DNA of 64,000 nt from Acheta domesticus (GCA_031308135.1 JAHLJT010008756.1:66204026-66268025), one strand, 5' to 3'; shown: positions 62,092 to 64,000, counted from the first letter of the stretch. The notes: generated by a model not told the origin, from the letters alone. Translations and numbers: made by a program.

Positions 62092-63316
62092 TTTTATTAT
62101 TTCTCATGTTTTCCATGTTGAGAAAGTTGAATAATGCTCTAGGAAAGATTTTTCTTTTATTCTCTTATATGTAGAATATATTAATTTTCTTGAGTAGTAT
62201 AGTAAAATTGAATGTTTTGCGGGAATTTGGATCATAAACCATCTTTCTGGGTACAGCTTCTGACCTGAACAGTTTGCAGGAGTGTACCAAATTGAACAGT
62301 CTGCAGAAGTTTACCAAATTTAATATGCTGATGATCTGGTTGATGTGGCCTTGCAAATTTGAAATTGATTGTATAATTGTTGGGGTACTTAACAAGAAGC
62401 CCCAAGGAAAATTTAAAAATTTTGGTGGAGGAAAGAATACTGTTTTTTTTTGACAGGAAAAACTTGAACTGCCAGGCCCTGGCAATGAATTGAATCAATC
62501 TTGTTACTTAAGTAGTAAATTACTTACTCTAACACATAGCTTAGTTGAAATCCAAATTTTGTGGGTCCTCAATGCCAAACAATTGATTCTTCAACTGTTC
62601 AGTTGATTTTCTCCAAAATTGATATTCATTGATTGTTATGAAAGAACTTTAGGTGCTGCCAGTTTGAAACGGATGTTTTGATTTGGGGGTACTTAATTTG
62701 AAACCTTGTTTACATTTTCAAAATTTTCTTGAAAAAGGGACACAATTTCTTTATTAAATGTTGCTCTCAGATAGCATAAAGAATGCTTAAAAGAATGGGG
62801 CTTAACTCATTTTCGGCAAAATCTCTGATTTTTCAAACATTTAAAAAATTCAAAATGTTTTTGGCATCTTCCTTCAATTACAATATTAAAGGTAGTGATG
62901 CTTTCTTAATAAAATCTGTTCTTGAAAGACTTCTTGAAATAAGTTTGAAAGGTGATTGATATCTTCTAGAATTGTCTAGGTCTCAAGGAAGTCTTTCTCT
63001 TTATTTATTTATTTATTTTGTGTACACTCGAGACTAAAATGAAACCGAAATTTAATACTTTAAGATAAAGCACACAATTCTGTTTCTGCATTCATCACAA
63101 TGGGTGAACGGTTAGTATAATAAATACCATTTATTCCAGAAATGTCTTCCGAAGTTGGGCAGAGTGAAGGTGGTTCTGAAGAAGTCCTGCAGCAAAGTGA
63201 AGTGCAGCCTGAAGCCAGTGGTTCACAAACAACTGTACCTTCCATTACTGTAACAGAAGCTTCTGAGGAAGACACTGGAGATGCAGGGGAGGAAATGCCT
63301 CCTCCAGAGATGACTG
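14064..63316 (+). CDS. Tpr: Nucleoprotein TPR (Megator), partial gene, 26 exons
   Basis: TPR is the large coiled-coil filament protein of the nuclear-pore basket. It acts in mRNA export quality control, spindle-checkpoint scaffolding and chromatin organisation at pores. The exons listed separately join in frame to about 1,861 codons. About 1,158 codons of heptad-rich Glu/Lys/Gln/Leu coiled coil are followed by about 700 codons of Ser/Thr/Pro/Gln-rich and acidic tail. Recognised family landmarks are the opening block 'HLVTFSSIQELQ', 'YAHEIVMHSTDLQ', 'SWEERESKLQ', 'IRKIAKKYKTQWEEL', the tail 'TPFASIRPM', and the C-terminal 'VPSTPTL...RSDGFGEA' with 'GRSVPTTP'. All exon phases agree. The N-terminal part lies upstream of the window or was missed, and at least one 3' exon lies beyond the window. 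Family identity is from memory of vertebrate and insect TPR, not a search. Confidence 0.95.
14304..14549 (+). CDS. Tpr: TPR exon 2 of window
   Basis: Acceptor GGAACTAG and donor GAG|GTAAGA bound 246 bp, phase 0 to 0, 82 codons (TLLEIRTKELDDTKERL to HEEEIKE). A coiled-coil segment runs into a Ser/Asp/Thr-rich break ('EEDTSNTKSPDKLGLLSNSS'). This corresponds to the non-helical interruption that TPR proteins carry in this region. Confidence 0.9.
14658..14972 (+). CDS. Tpr: TPR exon 3 of window
   Basis: Acceptor TTTTAACAG and donor GAT|GTAAGT bound 315 bp, phase 0 to 0, 105 codons. It is continuous coiled coil with heptads such as 'LRNLRMNCSKMTSQLEYSEE' and ends 'VKQEQTLAFLQD', which aligns with the KQEQ block of vertebrate TPR. 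A (TAA)n microsatellite starts only about 10 bp after the donor. Confidence 0.93.
14982..15018. repeat. (TAA)n microsatellite beside exon 3 donor
   Basis: About 12 ATA/AAT units start about 10 bases after the exon 3 splice donor. Confidence 0.9.
15452..15724 (+). CDS. Tpr: TPR exon 4 of window
   Basis: Acceptor TATTTTACCAG and donor CAG|GTACTG bound 273 bp, phase 0 to 0, 91 codons (ELLNTQNKLSKAEV to CGALRRRLQ). Arg/Glu/Leu-rich coiled coil. The block 'LRETEARLMREREIFQREQ' followed by 'LANLDTL' parallels the vertebrate TPR sequence at the same position. Confidence 0.93.
16524..16743 (+). CDS. Tpr: TPR exon 5 of window
   Basis: Acceptor CCCTTCATAG and donor GATG|GTAAGT bound 220 bp, entering in phase 0 and leaving one base of a split codon (G|TT, Val) completed by exon 6. 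It gives about 73 codons of charged coiled coil (EEQDRFRELSNHLERQ to VEKKD). Reading past the donor meets a stop within about 25 bp, which supports the splice choice. Confidence 0.9.
16824..17162. mobile_element. Inverted-repeat (foldback/MITE) candidate
   Basis: The left sequence AGATTCAACTCCATTGGTGG and the reverse complement of the right end, AGATTCAACTCTGGTGGTAG, match. They are followed on both sides by further shared blocks (AAAA.TGT, CAGCTAATT.GC). About 340 bp in all. No clear target duplication; no coding capacity. Confidence 0.5.
17163..18674. other. TPR intron, unassigned
   Basis: It contains a short (TTTA)n run at 17296-17320. A Lys/Glu-rich open stretch at 17640-17828 may be old transposon coding sequence, but I cannot assign it. 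Nothing else was recognised. Confidence 0.4.
18675..18879 (+). CDS. Tpr: TPR exon 6 of window
   Basis: Acceptor TTTTATTAG and donor AAGAG|GTAATT bound 205 bp, completing the Val codon from exon 5 and leaving AG for an Arg codon shared with exon 7. It gives about 68 codons of coiled coil ('TTLEKQARELQAKIRCLEID' to 'YNNYKITAEK'). The following 7.3-kb intron holds the Dong-like retrotransposon. Confidence 0.9.
19960..22695 (+). CDS. Retrotransposon Myb/reverse transcriptase frame
   Basis: This start is the first in-frame ATG (the frame opens after TGA at 19912) and gives about 911 codons. A Myb-like segment 'RWTRDELMEVMWCFYYAKAK' is near residues 60-80. The RT domain covers roughly 490-770, with 'LPKGGDSSLAKNYRPITCLP', 'WIDYQKAFDSVPHDWI', 'RGIFQGDSLSPLLF', the catalytic 'FYMDDLKVF' (Met in place of the common Ala) and 'YKYLGIEE'. 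The last about 18 codons before the stop are out of frame with the family, because a +1 shift near 22640 moves the true frame to the next ORF. It would nick target DNA and reverse-transcribe its own RNA. Confidence 0.85.
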   Translation: MSKMNRTSNVMNLNVPCSTNVPYLLRNRANVTLSTSGYPTDVSPRDPEPAVARSHRQRWTRDELMEVMWCFYYAKAKNGGSEIEVFKIWRERNPDMRPTLESKKLASQRRYILSSGKFTSEQLADIQRNAEYVHRSNHPHDEHLEPSNIPENDDPLQGSSLPNETFVSGENSSGHESHDKDMMRNLLRREIERVRLLPFESRAPLRRIYENAKAKRVIETANSVLNEVVQASSRDLDITEINHIVYATGYLVSQIILGPAKNTDGRQPDRVKSSVPPWMKRIMKRIADTRREISLLAEASSKSNHTYKVQQKILHVEQKFLIDNDTTRLMVAEKLKEKIQAWAQRIRRYKRRIDFRVQNRLFETDAKRFYRSLTQKPNGNAAPPSKDDVETFWSGIWEETRSYNKDASWLQSEVDAANGLVETVEHVQEFSKEDLCQTIKNMGNWKSPGVDKIQIYWIKKLTAIHSHLAKAVNKILENPNELPEWLTRGITYLLPKGGDSSLAKNYRPITCLPVMYKLITAAIADKMYRHLEKNHLLPVEQKGCRKGSYGCKEILLLNKIILNDVKKRKRNLSMAWIDYQKAFDSVPHDWILKTLEIYRFHPRLVEFCKASMKSWSTRLLIYSGKGVVETRSIQINRGIFQGDSLSPLLFCISLIPLSRQLSHTDFGYKLHGDERPVSHLFYMDDLKVFAKNEAILSQMLSVINEFSNDICMKFGLDKCAKVNLKRGKMTTSENIEVDRHTVIQDLEPGKTYKYLGIEECETISNDTMKERIRREYYRRVRLVLQSALNSRNKISAIGSLAVPAAEYSFGLVDWTEQEIRIMDRKLLTMHHVAHPRADVHRLYVSRKEGGRGLRQIEASWHNAITGMGKYVVSHQDDPLMRQVMKSDRRMGNRHCKCSEKHCEQDYARHPE
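22676..23524 (+). CDS. Retrotransposon zinc knuckle and restriction-like endonuclease frame
   Basis: This is the continuation of the same polyprotein in the +1 frame; codons upstream to about 22640 also read sensibly in this frame. It shows a CCHC knuckle 'CRICQEHVETIDHIVSACP' and, about 60 residues later, the PD-(D/E)XK-type endonuclease block 'KPDIVIRD...CLLVDVAVP' followed by 'KRLKYKSLEIEISRMW'. This order (RT, CCHC, endonuclease) is that of R2/R4/Dong elements. It ends at TAG 23522-23524 just before the 3' UTR. It would not be translated as a separate protein; it is a frameshifted half. Confidence 0.85.
   Translation: MQDTQNDRDTELLMLLNMKFETQKMLKKSWRHKPLHGQYLKRMDKVQINKDQSFMWLKRGRMKPESEALVIAAQDQALRTRHYDKAVLKISQDDKCRICQEHVETIDHIVSACPILAKTEYLKRHDRVCSYLHWQICTALEVPNTCPKWYEHSPKPVTSVGLCTILYDQQIQTDRTIAANKPDIVIRDMEKKSCLLVDVAVPCDQNVVTKEAEKRLKYKSLEIEISRMWGVKAQVVPIVIGALGFVPQNLSKNLSKLPGNSKDWEVQEIALFGTAHILRKVL
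23546..23580 (+). promoter_or_regulatory. Conserved 3' UTR hairpin of the Dong-like element
   Basis: CTACTCC pairs with GGAGTAG and, inside a 2-nt bulge, AGGT pairs with ACCT around an 11-nt loop. The same hairpin is kept in the two other copies (23816-23850, and inverted at about 39874-39908), with the change CTACTCC to CTGCTCC still allowing G-U pairing. A role in recognition of the RNA by its reverse transcriptase is inferred. Confidence 0.6.
23706..23920 (+). mobile_element. Second, 5'-truncated copy of the Dong-like element
   Basis: It begins inside the last coding codons ('ACTTGGCTAAACTCCCAGG') directly after the TAA tail of the full copy and runs through the stop codon, 3' UTR hairpin and its own (TAA)n. 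It differs from the first copy by scattered changes, so it is a separate insertion into the TAA tail and not a recent tandem duplication. Confidence 0.85.
24656..25095. mobile_element. Inverted-repeat element with hammerhead-like core, Penelope-like
   Basis: A 21-bp direct repeat with one mismatch (24656-24676 and 25075-25095, ATTGAACAATG...) flanks about 400 bp. Its ends are inverted: TTTAGGTCAACTTAGTAATA and 18 more bases on the left recur reverse-complemented on the right. Next to the right arm is CTGATGA-stem-GAAA (24965-24992), followed by ATGTC pairing with GACAT. Inverted partial ends and hammerhead motifs are typical of Penelope-like element termini, so this is the best guess. No RT coding is present. 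Confidence 0.5.
26180..26462 (+). CDS. Tpr: TPR exon 7 of window
   Basis: Acceptor TTTATCTAG and donor CAG|GTGAGA bound 283 bp. The first base completes an Arg codon from exon 6 and the exon ends in phase 0, giving about 94 codons (IAEFMQTEEEQMKK to HSTDLQ). 'EDKYAHEIVMHSTDLQ' corresponds to a very well conserved TPR block, which makes this one of the most diagnostic exons. Confidence 0.95.
26824..27069 (+). CDS. Tpr: TPR exon 8 of window
   Basis: Acceptor TTTGTTGCAG and donor CAG|GTAAAT bound 246 bp, phase 0 to 0, 82 codons (TLLTVKKELAEVSAEV to VAIIQAQ). Coiled coil containing the family block 'ESWEERESKLQAEL' and 'HNAKLHEQLEELSSKV'. A short (GT)n run lies directly after the donor. Confidence 0.95.
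27230..27812 (+). mobile_element. tRNA-derived SINE
   Basis: A pol III A box TGGCTCAGTGC (27237-27247) and a B box GGTTCGAGCCC (27291-27301) lie at tRNA-like spacing. The tRNA-unrelated body includes a (CA)n run (27513-27543). The 3' end has an AATC-type tail (27791-27812). The last about 25 bases before the tail match the 3' end of the LINE at 53614-54540. It lies in the intron after exon 8. Confidence 0.82.
28209..29925. mobile_element. Family X, near full-length copy (1.7 kb)
   Basis: The left end (C)TTATTTACCTGAATATGA and the right end GGGGTAAATAGG are inverted repeats, with subterminal AATATAAGACGACC near the right end. The body matches 57615-59393 in ordered blocks ('CTAACACT.ATTTTCTT', 'ATTAAAATCAT', 'ATGGAAAGGCAATGTGAAAG'). 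There is no transposase, so it is a non-autonomous DNA transposon of unknown superfamily. Confidence 0.65.
29942..30723. mobile_element. pogo-like MITE candidate (782 bp)
   Basis: It begins TACAGTAAAACCCCGTTTTT and ends GTTTTACTGTA, that is TA plus CAGTAAAAC inverted repeats. The interior includes family Y blocks, one of them inverted ('GATTCTGGCTACACCACGTG' at about 30434). The same end type is seen at 44290 and 49238. Confidence 0.5.
30764..31072 (+). CDS. Tpr: TPR exon 9 of window
   Basis: Acceptor CATTTTCAG and donor AAG|GTGAGA bound 309 bp, phase 0 to 0, 103 codons. A short Ser/Pro/Asn break ('GVQPSPNTSFSEDPGN') is followed by 'QLMQIIKYLRKEKNVAINRY', one of the strongest TPR signatures. 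The rest is coiled coil. Confidence 0.95.
31151..31540 (+). CDS. Tpr: TPR exon 10 of window
   Basis: Acceptor TATCTTTCAG and donor CAG|GTATTT bound 390 bp, phase 0 to 0, 130 codons. This is the longest exon seen and is uninterrupted coiled coil with regular heptads ('LQLRVDSLEQELGPMREQN') and 'RLRQRVNFLIER' before 'SPEDWRRLQQERESLARQ', which matches the conserved E(D/E)(Y/W)RRL region of TPR. Confidence 0.95.
31541..32738. other. TPR intron, unassigned
   Basis: AT-rich sequence between exons 10 and 11. I see no transposon ends, repeats or exon-like reading frame. Confidence 0.5.
32739..32957 (+). CDS. Tpr: TPR exon 11 of window
   Basis: Acceptor ATATTTTCAG and donor CAG|GTTTGT bound 219 bp, phase 0 to 0, 73 codons. 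It begins INAMTRQQQQQAEEIKRQ and ends 'LTDARNKEFQ'. It is Gln/Glu/Lys coiled coil with a short Gln run (CAACAACAACAG). Confidence 0.92.
33130..33420 (-). repeat. Family Y fragment, inverted
   Basis: Reverse-complement blocks match copy 1: 'ATATTCCTCAATGGATC', 'GCTGATGTTGCAA', and a coiled series of AAATTTTTGAAAA tracts. Ends are not defined. Confidence 0.45.
33712..34130. repeat. C tract and CT-rich simple sequence
   Basis: A run of about 13 C residues (33712-33724) is followed at 33837-34130 by an imperfect CCCTCCCTCTCTCC array on the + strand. The ORFs across it on both strands are products of the repeat. It lies about 170 bp upstream of the exon 12 acceptor. Confidence 0.9.
34303..34554 (+). 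CDS. Tpr: TPR exon 12 of window
   Basis: Acceptor TTTCTTTAAAG and donor CAG|GTAAAG bound 252 bp, phase 0 to 0, 84 codons. It opens with 'IRKIAKKYKTQWEELTK', equivalent to the family block (V/I)(K/R)KI..(R/K)YK.Q.EEL, and continues as coiled coil with an Ala-rich stretch ('NAAASSAAAEI'). Confidence 0.95.
34980..35184 (+). CDS. Tpr: TPR exon 13 of window
   Basis: Acceptor TATTTATAG and donor AAAG|GTAACA bound 205 bp, entering in phase 0 and leaving one base (G) of a Glu codon. It gives 68 codons. It contains 'EERAKQVLKTARTKIMQL', matching the TPR block that precedes the end of the rod. Confidence 0.92.
35277..35437 (+). CDS. Tpr: TPR exon 14 of window, last coiled-coil exon
   Basis: Acceptor TTTTGTAAG and donor CAA|GTAAGA bound 161 bp. 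Two bases complete the Glu codon of exon 13 and the exon ends in phase 0. The peptide ends 'RISQLQRQLEKFQ', the last heptads of the rod. The acceptor is a tandem AAGAAG, so use of the second AG would drop one Glu codon. Confidence 0.9.
35521..35634 (+). CDS. Tpr: TPR exon 15 of window, start of tail
   Basis: Acceptor TTTGCTCAAG and donor CAG|GTGGGT bound 114 bp, phase 0 to 0, 38 codons (GSKPSTSSGGGDKAGG to GVKQTQ). It is Gly/Ser/Pro-rich and not helical, marking the change from rod to tail. 'TANIKPM' resembles the conserved start of the TPR tail. Confidence 0.88.
36214..36347 (+). CDS. Tpr: TPR exon 16 of window
   Basis: Acceptor TTTCTTTAG and donor TTGAG|GTTAGT bound 134 bp, entering in phase 0 and leaving two bases (AG) of a Ser codon. 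The tail peptide includes 'VTPWAGRGDTPFASIRPMSM', a conserved TPR tail motif. Confidence 0.9.
36457..36718 (+). CDS. Tpr: TPR exon 17 of window
   Basis: Acceptor CTATCTACAG and donor CAG|GTATGT bound 262 bp. One base completes the Ser codon and the exon ends in phase 0, giving 87 codons. It is a Ser/Thr/Pro/Val-rich low-complexity tail (PATPVLVPPQQQLVH to TAQNVAESTQ) with no predicted helix. Confidence 0.88.
36719..38600. other. TPR intron, unassigned
   Basis: CCT/CTG-rich sequence at 37000-37170 gives short open frames without a recognisable domain. A stretch at 37190-37400 reads as an open frame but has no supported splice sites in phase with TPR. Confidence 0.4.
38605..39720 (+). mobile_element. 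LINE reverse-transcriptase remnant (CR1/Jockey type)
   Basis: The first part reads 'DLLDKGSKVDAITFDFSKTF' then 'DLVPHGLLIAKLSETGLD' and 'WIKEFLVGHTQTVRI', the central RT motifs. After frameshifts come 'FADDCK', 'MEFNPEKSKSI' and a C-terminal 'RRGKFCFVN...NKLSAKALEALSS' typical of CR1/Jockey-type RT ends. The 5' part is missing and the rest is decayed. Confidence 0.75.
39767..40975 (-). mobile_element. Inverted, truncated copy of the Dong-like element
   Basis: The reverse complement aligns with 22265-23631 of the full copy, with the (TAA)n tail at 39767-39824. It ends (5' truncation) within the RT C-terminal region. Two internal deletions are visible: about 60 bp near 40915, and about 43 codons between 'KLVTSVGL' and 'NVVTKEAEKRLKY', which removes the endonuclease P-D and D-V blocks. 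It also has stops and frameshifts near the place where the full copy is frameshifted. Confidence 0.88.
41657..41941 (+). CDS. Tpr: TPR exon 18 of window, Gln-rich
   Basis: Acceptor GAAAACAG and donor CAG|GTAATG bound 285 bp, phase 0 to 0, 95 codons. The peptide is dominated by Gln and Pro ('TSPQQQQQQQHRQQ', 'QPPQPTQQPQPPQQQQPQ'). Gln codons mix CAG and CAA, so it is not a pure CAG run. The tail is expected to be Gln-rich here, but this stretch is longer than I recall for vertebrate TPR. Confidence 0.85.
42476..42685 (+). CDS. Tpr: TPR exon 19 of window
   Basis: Acceptor GTTGACAGCAG and donor CAG|GTATAT bound 210 bp, phase 0 to 0, 70 codons. The tail peptide is Gln/Ala/Ser-rich and ends 'GGKRAREAESEGVDEDSKAQ', like the 'KR(T/A)RE-E' acidic block of vertebrate TPR. 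A (TC)n microsatellite begins about 20 bp after the donor. Confidence 0.88.
42704..42890. repeat. (TC)n with TGCC interruptions
   Basis: A compound CTCTCT/TGCC microsatellite of about 185 bp begins about 20 bases after the exon 19 donor. ORFs through it are artefacts of the repeat. Confidence 0.92.
42930..43560. repeat. Family X, 3' half
   Basis: It shares with the X copies at 29300-29925 and 58780-59393 the ordered blocks 'GGGTAATGTTGGAGATA', 'TTGAGATTCTCCCTTTACC', 'GAATAAGACAACCCTG' and 'GGGTAAATACGC'. The 5' half is absent. Confidence 0.65.
44047..44205 (+). CDS. Tpr: TPR exon 20 of window, acidic
   Basis: Acceptor ATATTTTACAG and donor GGG|GTAAGT bound 159 bp, phase 0 to 0, 53 codons. 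It starts with basic 'GKRSRLAGQQ' and ends acidic 'DEMVDSEEDEEGIADEG'. The basic start next to the KRARE of exon 19 could form a split nuclear-localisation signal (inference). Confidence 0.87.
44497..46170 (-). mobile_element. Tc1-like transposon relic (1.67 kb)
   Basis: Terminal repeats CAGTGGGTGGCCAAATTATT and CAGTAGGTGGCCGAATTATT (right end reversed) are intact. A TA dinucleotide follows the right end and TG stands at the left. The transposase reads on the - strand with many stops: 'RRIAKENCWK', 'TGVHLSEQTLRRTFVEMDL', 'ARKPQLTPAMVKRG', 'FYSGMVGY' and 'WPGNLPDTNPIEN' (about 44925-44885). These are the helix-turn-helix and the region before the third catalytic residue of Tc1/mariner. Length is normal for the family. 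Confidence 0.88.
47120..47145. repeat. (AT)n microsatellite
   Basis: About 12 AT units within the pogo-like element. Confidence 0.9.
47280..48640 (+). repeat. Family Y, longest copy, with about 295-bp internal tandem units
   Basis: The first part matches 490-1200. From 47651 the motif TTTTCTCAAA..GGCTC.AAATTTTTTC recurs at 47651, 47961, 48256 and (weaker) 48539, giving steps of 310, 295 and 283 bp. Each unit continues with '(A/G)ATAGTG' and 'TTTTTCAAAAATTAC'. No coding capacity. Confidence 0.65.
49481..49645. repeat. Pentanucleotide array (GCCTT then GCCGT)
   Basis: A (GCCTT)n tract with GCCTTT variants (49481-49550) changes abruptly to about 19 perfect GCCGT units (49551-49644). The overlapping ORFs on both strands are artefacts of the repeat. 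Confidence 0.95.
50176..50457 (+). mobile_element. tRNA-derived SINE, second type
   Basis: TAGCTCGTAGG (50191-50201, A-box-like) and GGTTTGATTCC (50234-50244, B box with one change) are tRNA-spaced. The body ends in 'TACATACATACGTA'. It is unlike the SINE at 27230. Confidence 0.6.
51532..53349 (-). mobile_element. DNA transposon with AGCTGGGTCAT ends (1.8 kb)
   Basis: Left end AGCTGGGTCATTCCATGCAA and right end (reverse complement) AGCTGGGTCATCCCATGCAA differ at one of 20 positions, and both are followed within 20 bases by CCGACA or CTGACA. TTAA lies just outside the left end. Inside is a decayed ORF on the - strand. The superfamily is unknown to me; Kolobok-like is a guess from the TTAA. 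Confidence 0.7.
52040..52701 (-). pseudogene. Decayed transposon protein (CxxC, Ser/Glu-rich linker)
   Basis: An open frame starts near 52701 ('MSKIVNTFNRLYCNPFGLEK'), is broken by one TGA, and continues 'GEAICDLCRHKISKMP', an acidic Ser/Glu linker ('STETDSEVKTSSEEEY'), 'LTQFKEKFSNVKTANGKYM' and 'ILTCLPKRW'. A (AC)n-driven insertion follows, then 'EFGVSLHVARTAK'. The layout (C-x-x-C-(R/x)-K, then I-L-T-x-L-P-K-x-W) resembles a transposon-associated protein common in insects and cnidarians. Function is not known to me. Confidence 0.55.
53614..54540 (+). mobile_element. I-clade LINE, 5'-truncated, with RNase H and (AATC)n tail
   Basis: Reading from about 53614: 'VLCSDSLSSLQAVSRPSSDY' then the open frame below, a 3' UTR of about 290 bp and a TCAATCAATC tail (54520-54540). 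The RT and upstream parts are missing. 5' truncation is normal for LINEs. The 3' UTR end matches the SINE at 27230-27812. Confidence 0.85.
53714..54247 (+). CDS. LINE C-terminal RNase H and zinc-knuckle frame
   Basis: 177 codons uninterrupted. 'YDLVLSWVPGHVGITGNELA' with 'DLAAKSAT' is the RNase H end of I/Jockey-related LINEs. It continues with 'LTRLRIGHCHFSHGFLLRG' and a Cys/His knuckle 'CDSCGTALSVEHVLLNC', the usual ending. The intact frame suggests a fairly recent insertion. It is only the tail of the protein and is not expected to be expressed on its own. Confidence 0.85.
   Translation: MSRNYDLVLSWVPGHVGITGNELADLAAKSATRNTRIDVPAVPLSDVKAYLKRSLFRAWQTEWHNTNFKLSGIKNSVIPWRSSSRSSRREEVILTRLRIGHCHFSHGFLLRGETPPVCDSCGTALSVEHVLLNCRKYLGNRRRHGLGNSLREVLGDDDSALSKVFCFLRESGIYNLI
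55327..55413 (+). CDS. Tpr: TPR exon 21 of window, acidic
   Basis: Acceptor TTCCTGCTAG and donor CAG|GTGAGC bound 87 bp, phase 0 to 0, 29 codons (VIEEPDAGHEFEDDDNEDG to YRDEQ). It parallels the acidic Asp/Glu segment of the TPR tail. It follows an 11.1-kb intron filled with nested repeats. Confidence 0.83.
55702..55752 (+). CDS. Tpr: TPR exon 22 of window, 51-bp basic exon
   Basis: Acceptor TTGCCTACCAG and donor AAG|GTAATA bound only 51 bp, phase 0 to 0, 17 codons: TVHRKRKGPRVKRRHEK. The peptide is strongly basic and NLS-like between two acidic exons. It is a multiple of three, so it could be skipped without a frameshift. Confidence 0.75.
55851..55938 (+). CDS. Tpr: TPR exon 23 of window, acidic
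   Basis: Acceptor TTGATTTACAG and donor ATGG|GTAGGT bound 88 bp, entering in phase 0 and leaving one base (G) of an Asp codon. It gives 29 codons, 'DLTSFEEVEGPDIDEE' to 'NNEAEIM', Glu/Asp/Asn-rich tail. Confidence 0.83.
55939..57614. other. TPR intron, mostly unassigned
   Basis: It contains a hammerhead-like CTGAGGA...GAAAC motif (56564-56613) and a (CAT)n run (57068-57090). No exon or transposon ends were recognised otherwise. Confidence 0.45.
57615..59393. mobile_element. Family X, near full-length copy (1.78 kb)
   Basis: Ends CTATATTTACCCACATAAAA and, inverted, CCATATTTACCTGAATATAA. It aligns in blocks along its length with 28209-29925. The right subterminal region has 'AAAACGACCCCCTATTTTTT'. 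It has no transposase frame. Confidence 0.68.
59680..59990 (+). mobile_element. tRNA-like SINE candidate
   Basis: GGTTCAATTCC (59726-59736, B box with one change), preceded by a GGGGCTAGCGTGGCTAG A-box-like segment about 45 bases upstream. It contains a (CATCAT) run. The 3' end is not clear. Confidence 0.5.
60434..60705 (+). CDS. Tpr: TPR exon 24 of window
   Basis: Acceptor GCTCAATTAG and donor TTG|GTAAGT bound 272 bp. Two bases complete the Asp codon and the exon ends in phase 0, giving 90 codons. It is Ser/Gly/Pro/Thr-rich and ends 'RSVPPLSRQQQQSQLLL'. An Arg/Gly patch ('GFGRGPARS') is present. Confidence 0.85.
60706..61328. other. TPR intron, unassigned
   Basis: No repeat or motif recognised between exons 24 and 25. 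Confidence 0.4.
61329..61599 (+). CDS. Tpr: TPR exon 25 of window, conserved tail block
   Basis: Acceptor TTTGAACAG and donor CAAG|GTAAGT bound 271 bp, entering in phase 0 and leaving one base of a Glu codon. It gives 90 codons. It contains 'DDSIVPSTPTLFVPRRSDGF', 'GEAVSSPQVPQTRFTF' and 'GTGRSVPTTPPQVSPQ', which match the best-conserved part of the vertebrate TPR tail in content and order. This exon fixes the gene identity at its 3' end. Confidence 0.95.
62041..62090. repeat. (TAG)n microsatellite
   Basis: About 16 AGT units in the intron after exon 25. Confidence 0.92.
62530..63000 (+). repeat. Family Y, copy upstream of exon 26
   Basis: It shares with copy 1 'TTTTCTCCAAAATTGATA', 'GGGGGTACTT', 'GATAG..TAAAGAATG.TTAA' and '(T)CTTCCTTCAATTACAATATTAAAG'. 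Another Y unit follows exon 26 at 63530-63850. Confidence 0.6.
63140..63316 (+). CDS. Tpr: TPR exon 26 of window (last seen)
   Basis: Acceptor ATTTATTCCAG and donor ACTG|GTAGTT bound 177 bp. Two bases complete a Glu codon, and one base is left over, so a further exon is required beyond the window. It gives 58 codons of Glu/Ser/Thr/Gln-rich tail ('MSSEVGQSEGGSEEV' to 'EEMPPPEMT'). Confidence 0.82.
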
Positions 63317-63529
63317 GTAGTTCCCACCTTCTTCTTGTGTGCTCATATTGAAACTATTTTTCCATTTTCTTAAAATGTATTAATTTGTTCTTCTTTCGAG
63401 CTTGTCTCATTAGTTTTAACTTGGTTTGAAATATTCACTTCTGTCTTAGTTCAAATGCTGATGTGCGGAATTAAAATAGTTAAGTGTTGACCCAGCACTT
63501 CTAGTTCTCTTAACAAATTTTTTAAATAA

Positions 63530-63850
63530 AGTTGTGTACAATTTTTCAAAACTAGTGGTTTCTCTGTAATTTGGTCACAAACAGCTCCAAATTTTTTTCT
63601 TTAATTTTTTTCCCCCTATTAGAACAAAGTAAATTCATAAAAATGATTCAGATCCCATTTTAGGTGAAGTCTGCATTTTTGAAAATTGCAAAAATTCATA
63701 ATTTTATCAGTGCCATCCTGCACTTAGTGTTATTTTTTCCCCTTTAATGAAATGTGTTCTTCAAAAAAAAATTTTGAAATAATGATAAGAGTATATGAAA
63801 ACTTACATAAAATTGAAAATGCAAATGTTTAACTAACTTTTTAAAGAATC
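63530..63850 (+). repeat. Family Y unit downstream of exon 26
   Basis: 'CAAACAGCTCCAAATTTTTT' and '(T)TTTTGAAAATTGCAAAAATT' match the repeating unit seen at 47961 and 48256. It is AT-rich with no coding capacity. Confidence 0.5.
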
Positions 63851-64000
63851 AAGAAGGTTATTTCATCTCCGAGGCTGGGAATATAGGGGTAACGTAAATG
63901 GTGTGCTAAACTTAAGTTCGAGTCCCAGCTTAAAACAATTCTTTGTCTGTTGAAAACACTAGGTTGAATTATATATTTCTTAGATGTTACAAATATTTTG

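Noticed and set aside
63885..63935. tRNA-like B box (GTTCGAGTCCC)
   Set aside because: No convincing A box or acceptor-stem pairing, and the tail lies at the window edge. It could be another SINE but is not supported.
1..64000. CRISPR arrays, bacterial operons, rRNA or intact tRNA genes
   Set aside because: None seen. Intron/exon structure and transposon content are eukaryotic.

Overview
The window is AT-rich animal nuclear DNA. It has short exons with GT-AG junctions, introns of up to 11 kb, and many layers of transposon debris. The combination of a TPR/Megator gene, a Dong/R4-like retrotransposon sitting in TAA repeats, an I-clade LINE, and piggyBac, Tc1 and Mutator-like transposase remnants points to an arthropod. 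A large-genome insect is most likely; the order cannot be determined from the sequence.

The only host gene I can support is nucleoprotein TPR (Megator), the nuclear-basket coiled-coil protein. It is read on the + strand in 26 exons from 14064 to 63316. All junctions keep phase and together give about 1,861 codons. The 5' part (first roughly 450-500 codons, by comparison with vertebrate TPR) and the last exon(s) are not seen. Exons 1-14 (14064-35437) encode the long coiled coil. Exons 15-26 (35521-63316) encode the low-complexity C-terminal tail, which has Ser/Pro/Gln-rich, acidic and basic NLS-like stretches and the conserved block with 'VPSTPTL' and 'GRSVPTTP'.

Region 1-14063 has no recognisable TPR exon. 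It holds a LINE linker fragment (1560-1885), a candidate 4.8-kb transposon with a decayed Mutator-like transposase (2946-7741), two 257-bp palindromic MITEs (6636-6892, 8802-9058), a hAT-type MITE with a clear 8-bp duplication (8004-8375), a decayed piggyBac transposase (10230-11390), and a 1.45-kb TCG/TCT array (12130-13577).

Within TPR introns the main items are a near full-length restriction-endonuclease-type non-LTR element (19452-23630), a truncated copy joined to its tail (23706-23905), an inverted, internally deleted copy (39826-40975), a tRNA-derived SINE (27230-27812) whose tail matches the LINE at 53614-54540, a Tc1 relic (44497-46170) nested in a 4.9-kb pogo-like element (44290-49238), a third TIR element with a decayed ORF (51532-53349), and several copies of two unnamed repeat families, called X and Y here.

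The most unusual signals are: the MITE pair, whose two arms match within each copy while the copies differ from each other; a possible HDV-ribozyme-like fold exactly at the 5' end of the TAA-inserted element, with a conserved hairpin in its 3' UTR; a Penelope-like inverted structure with a hammerhead-like core; and the LINE/SINE tail match. None of these was computed. They were read by eye and need the checks listed.
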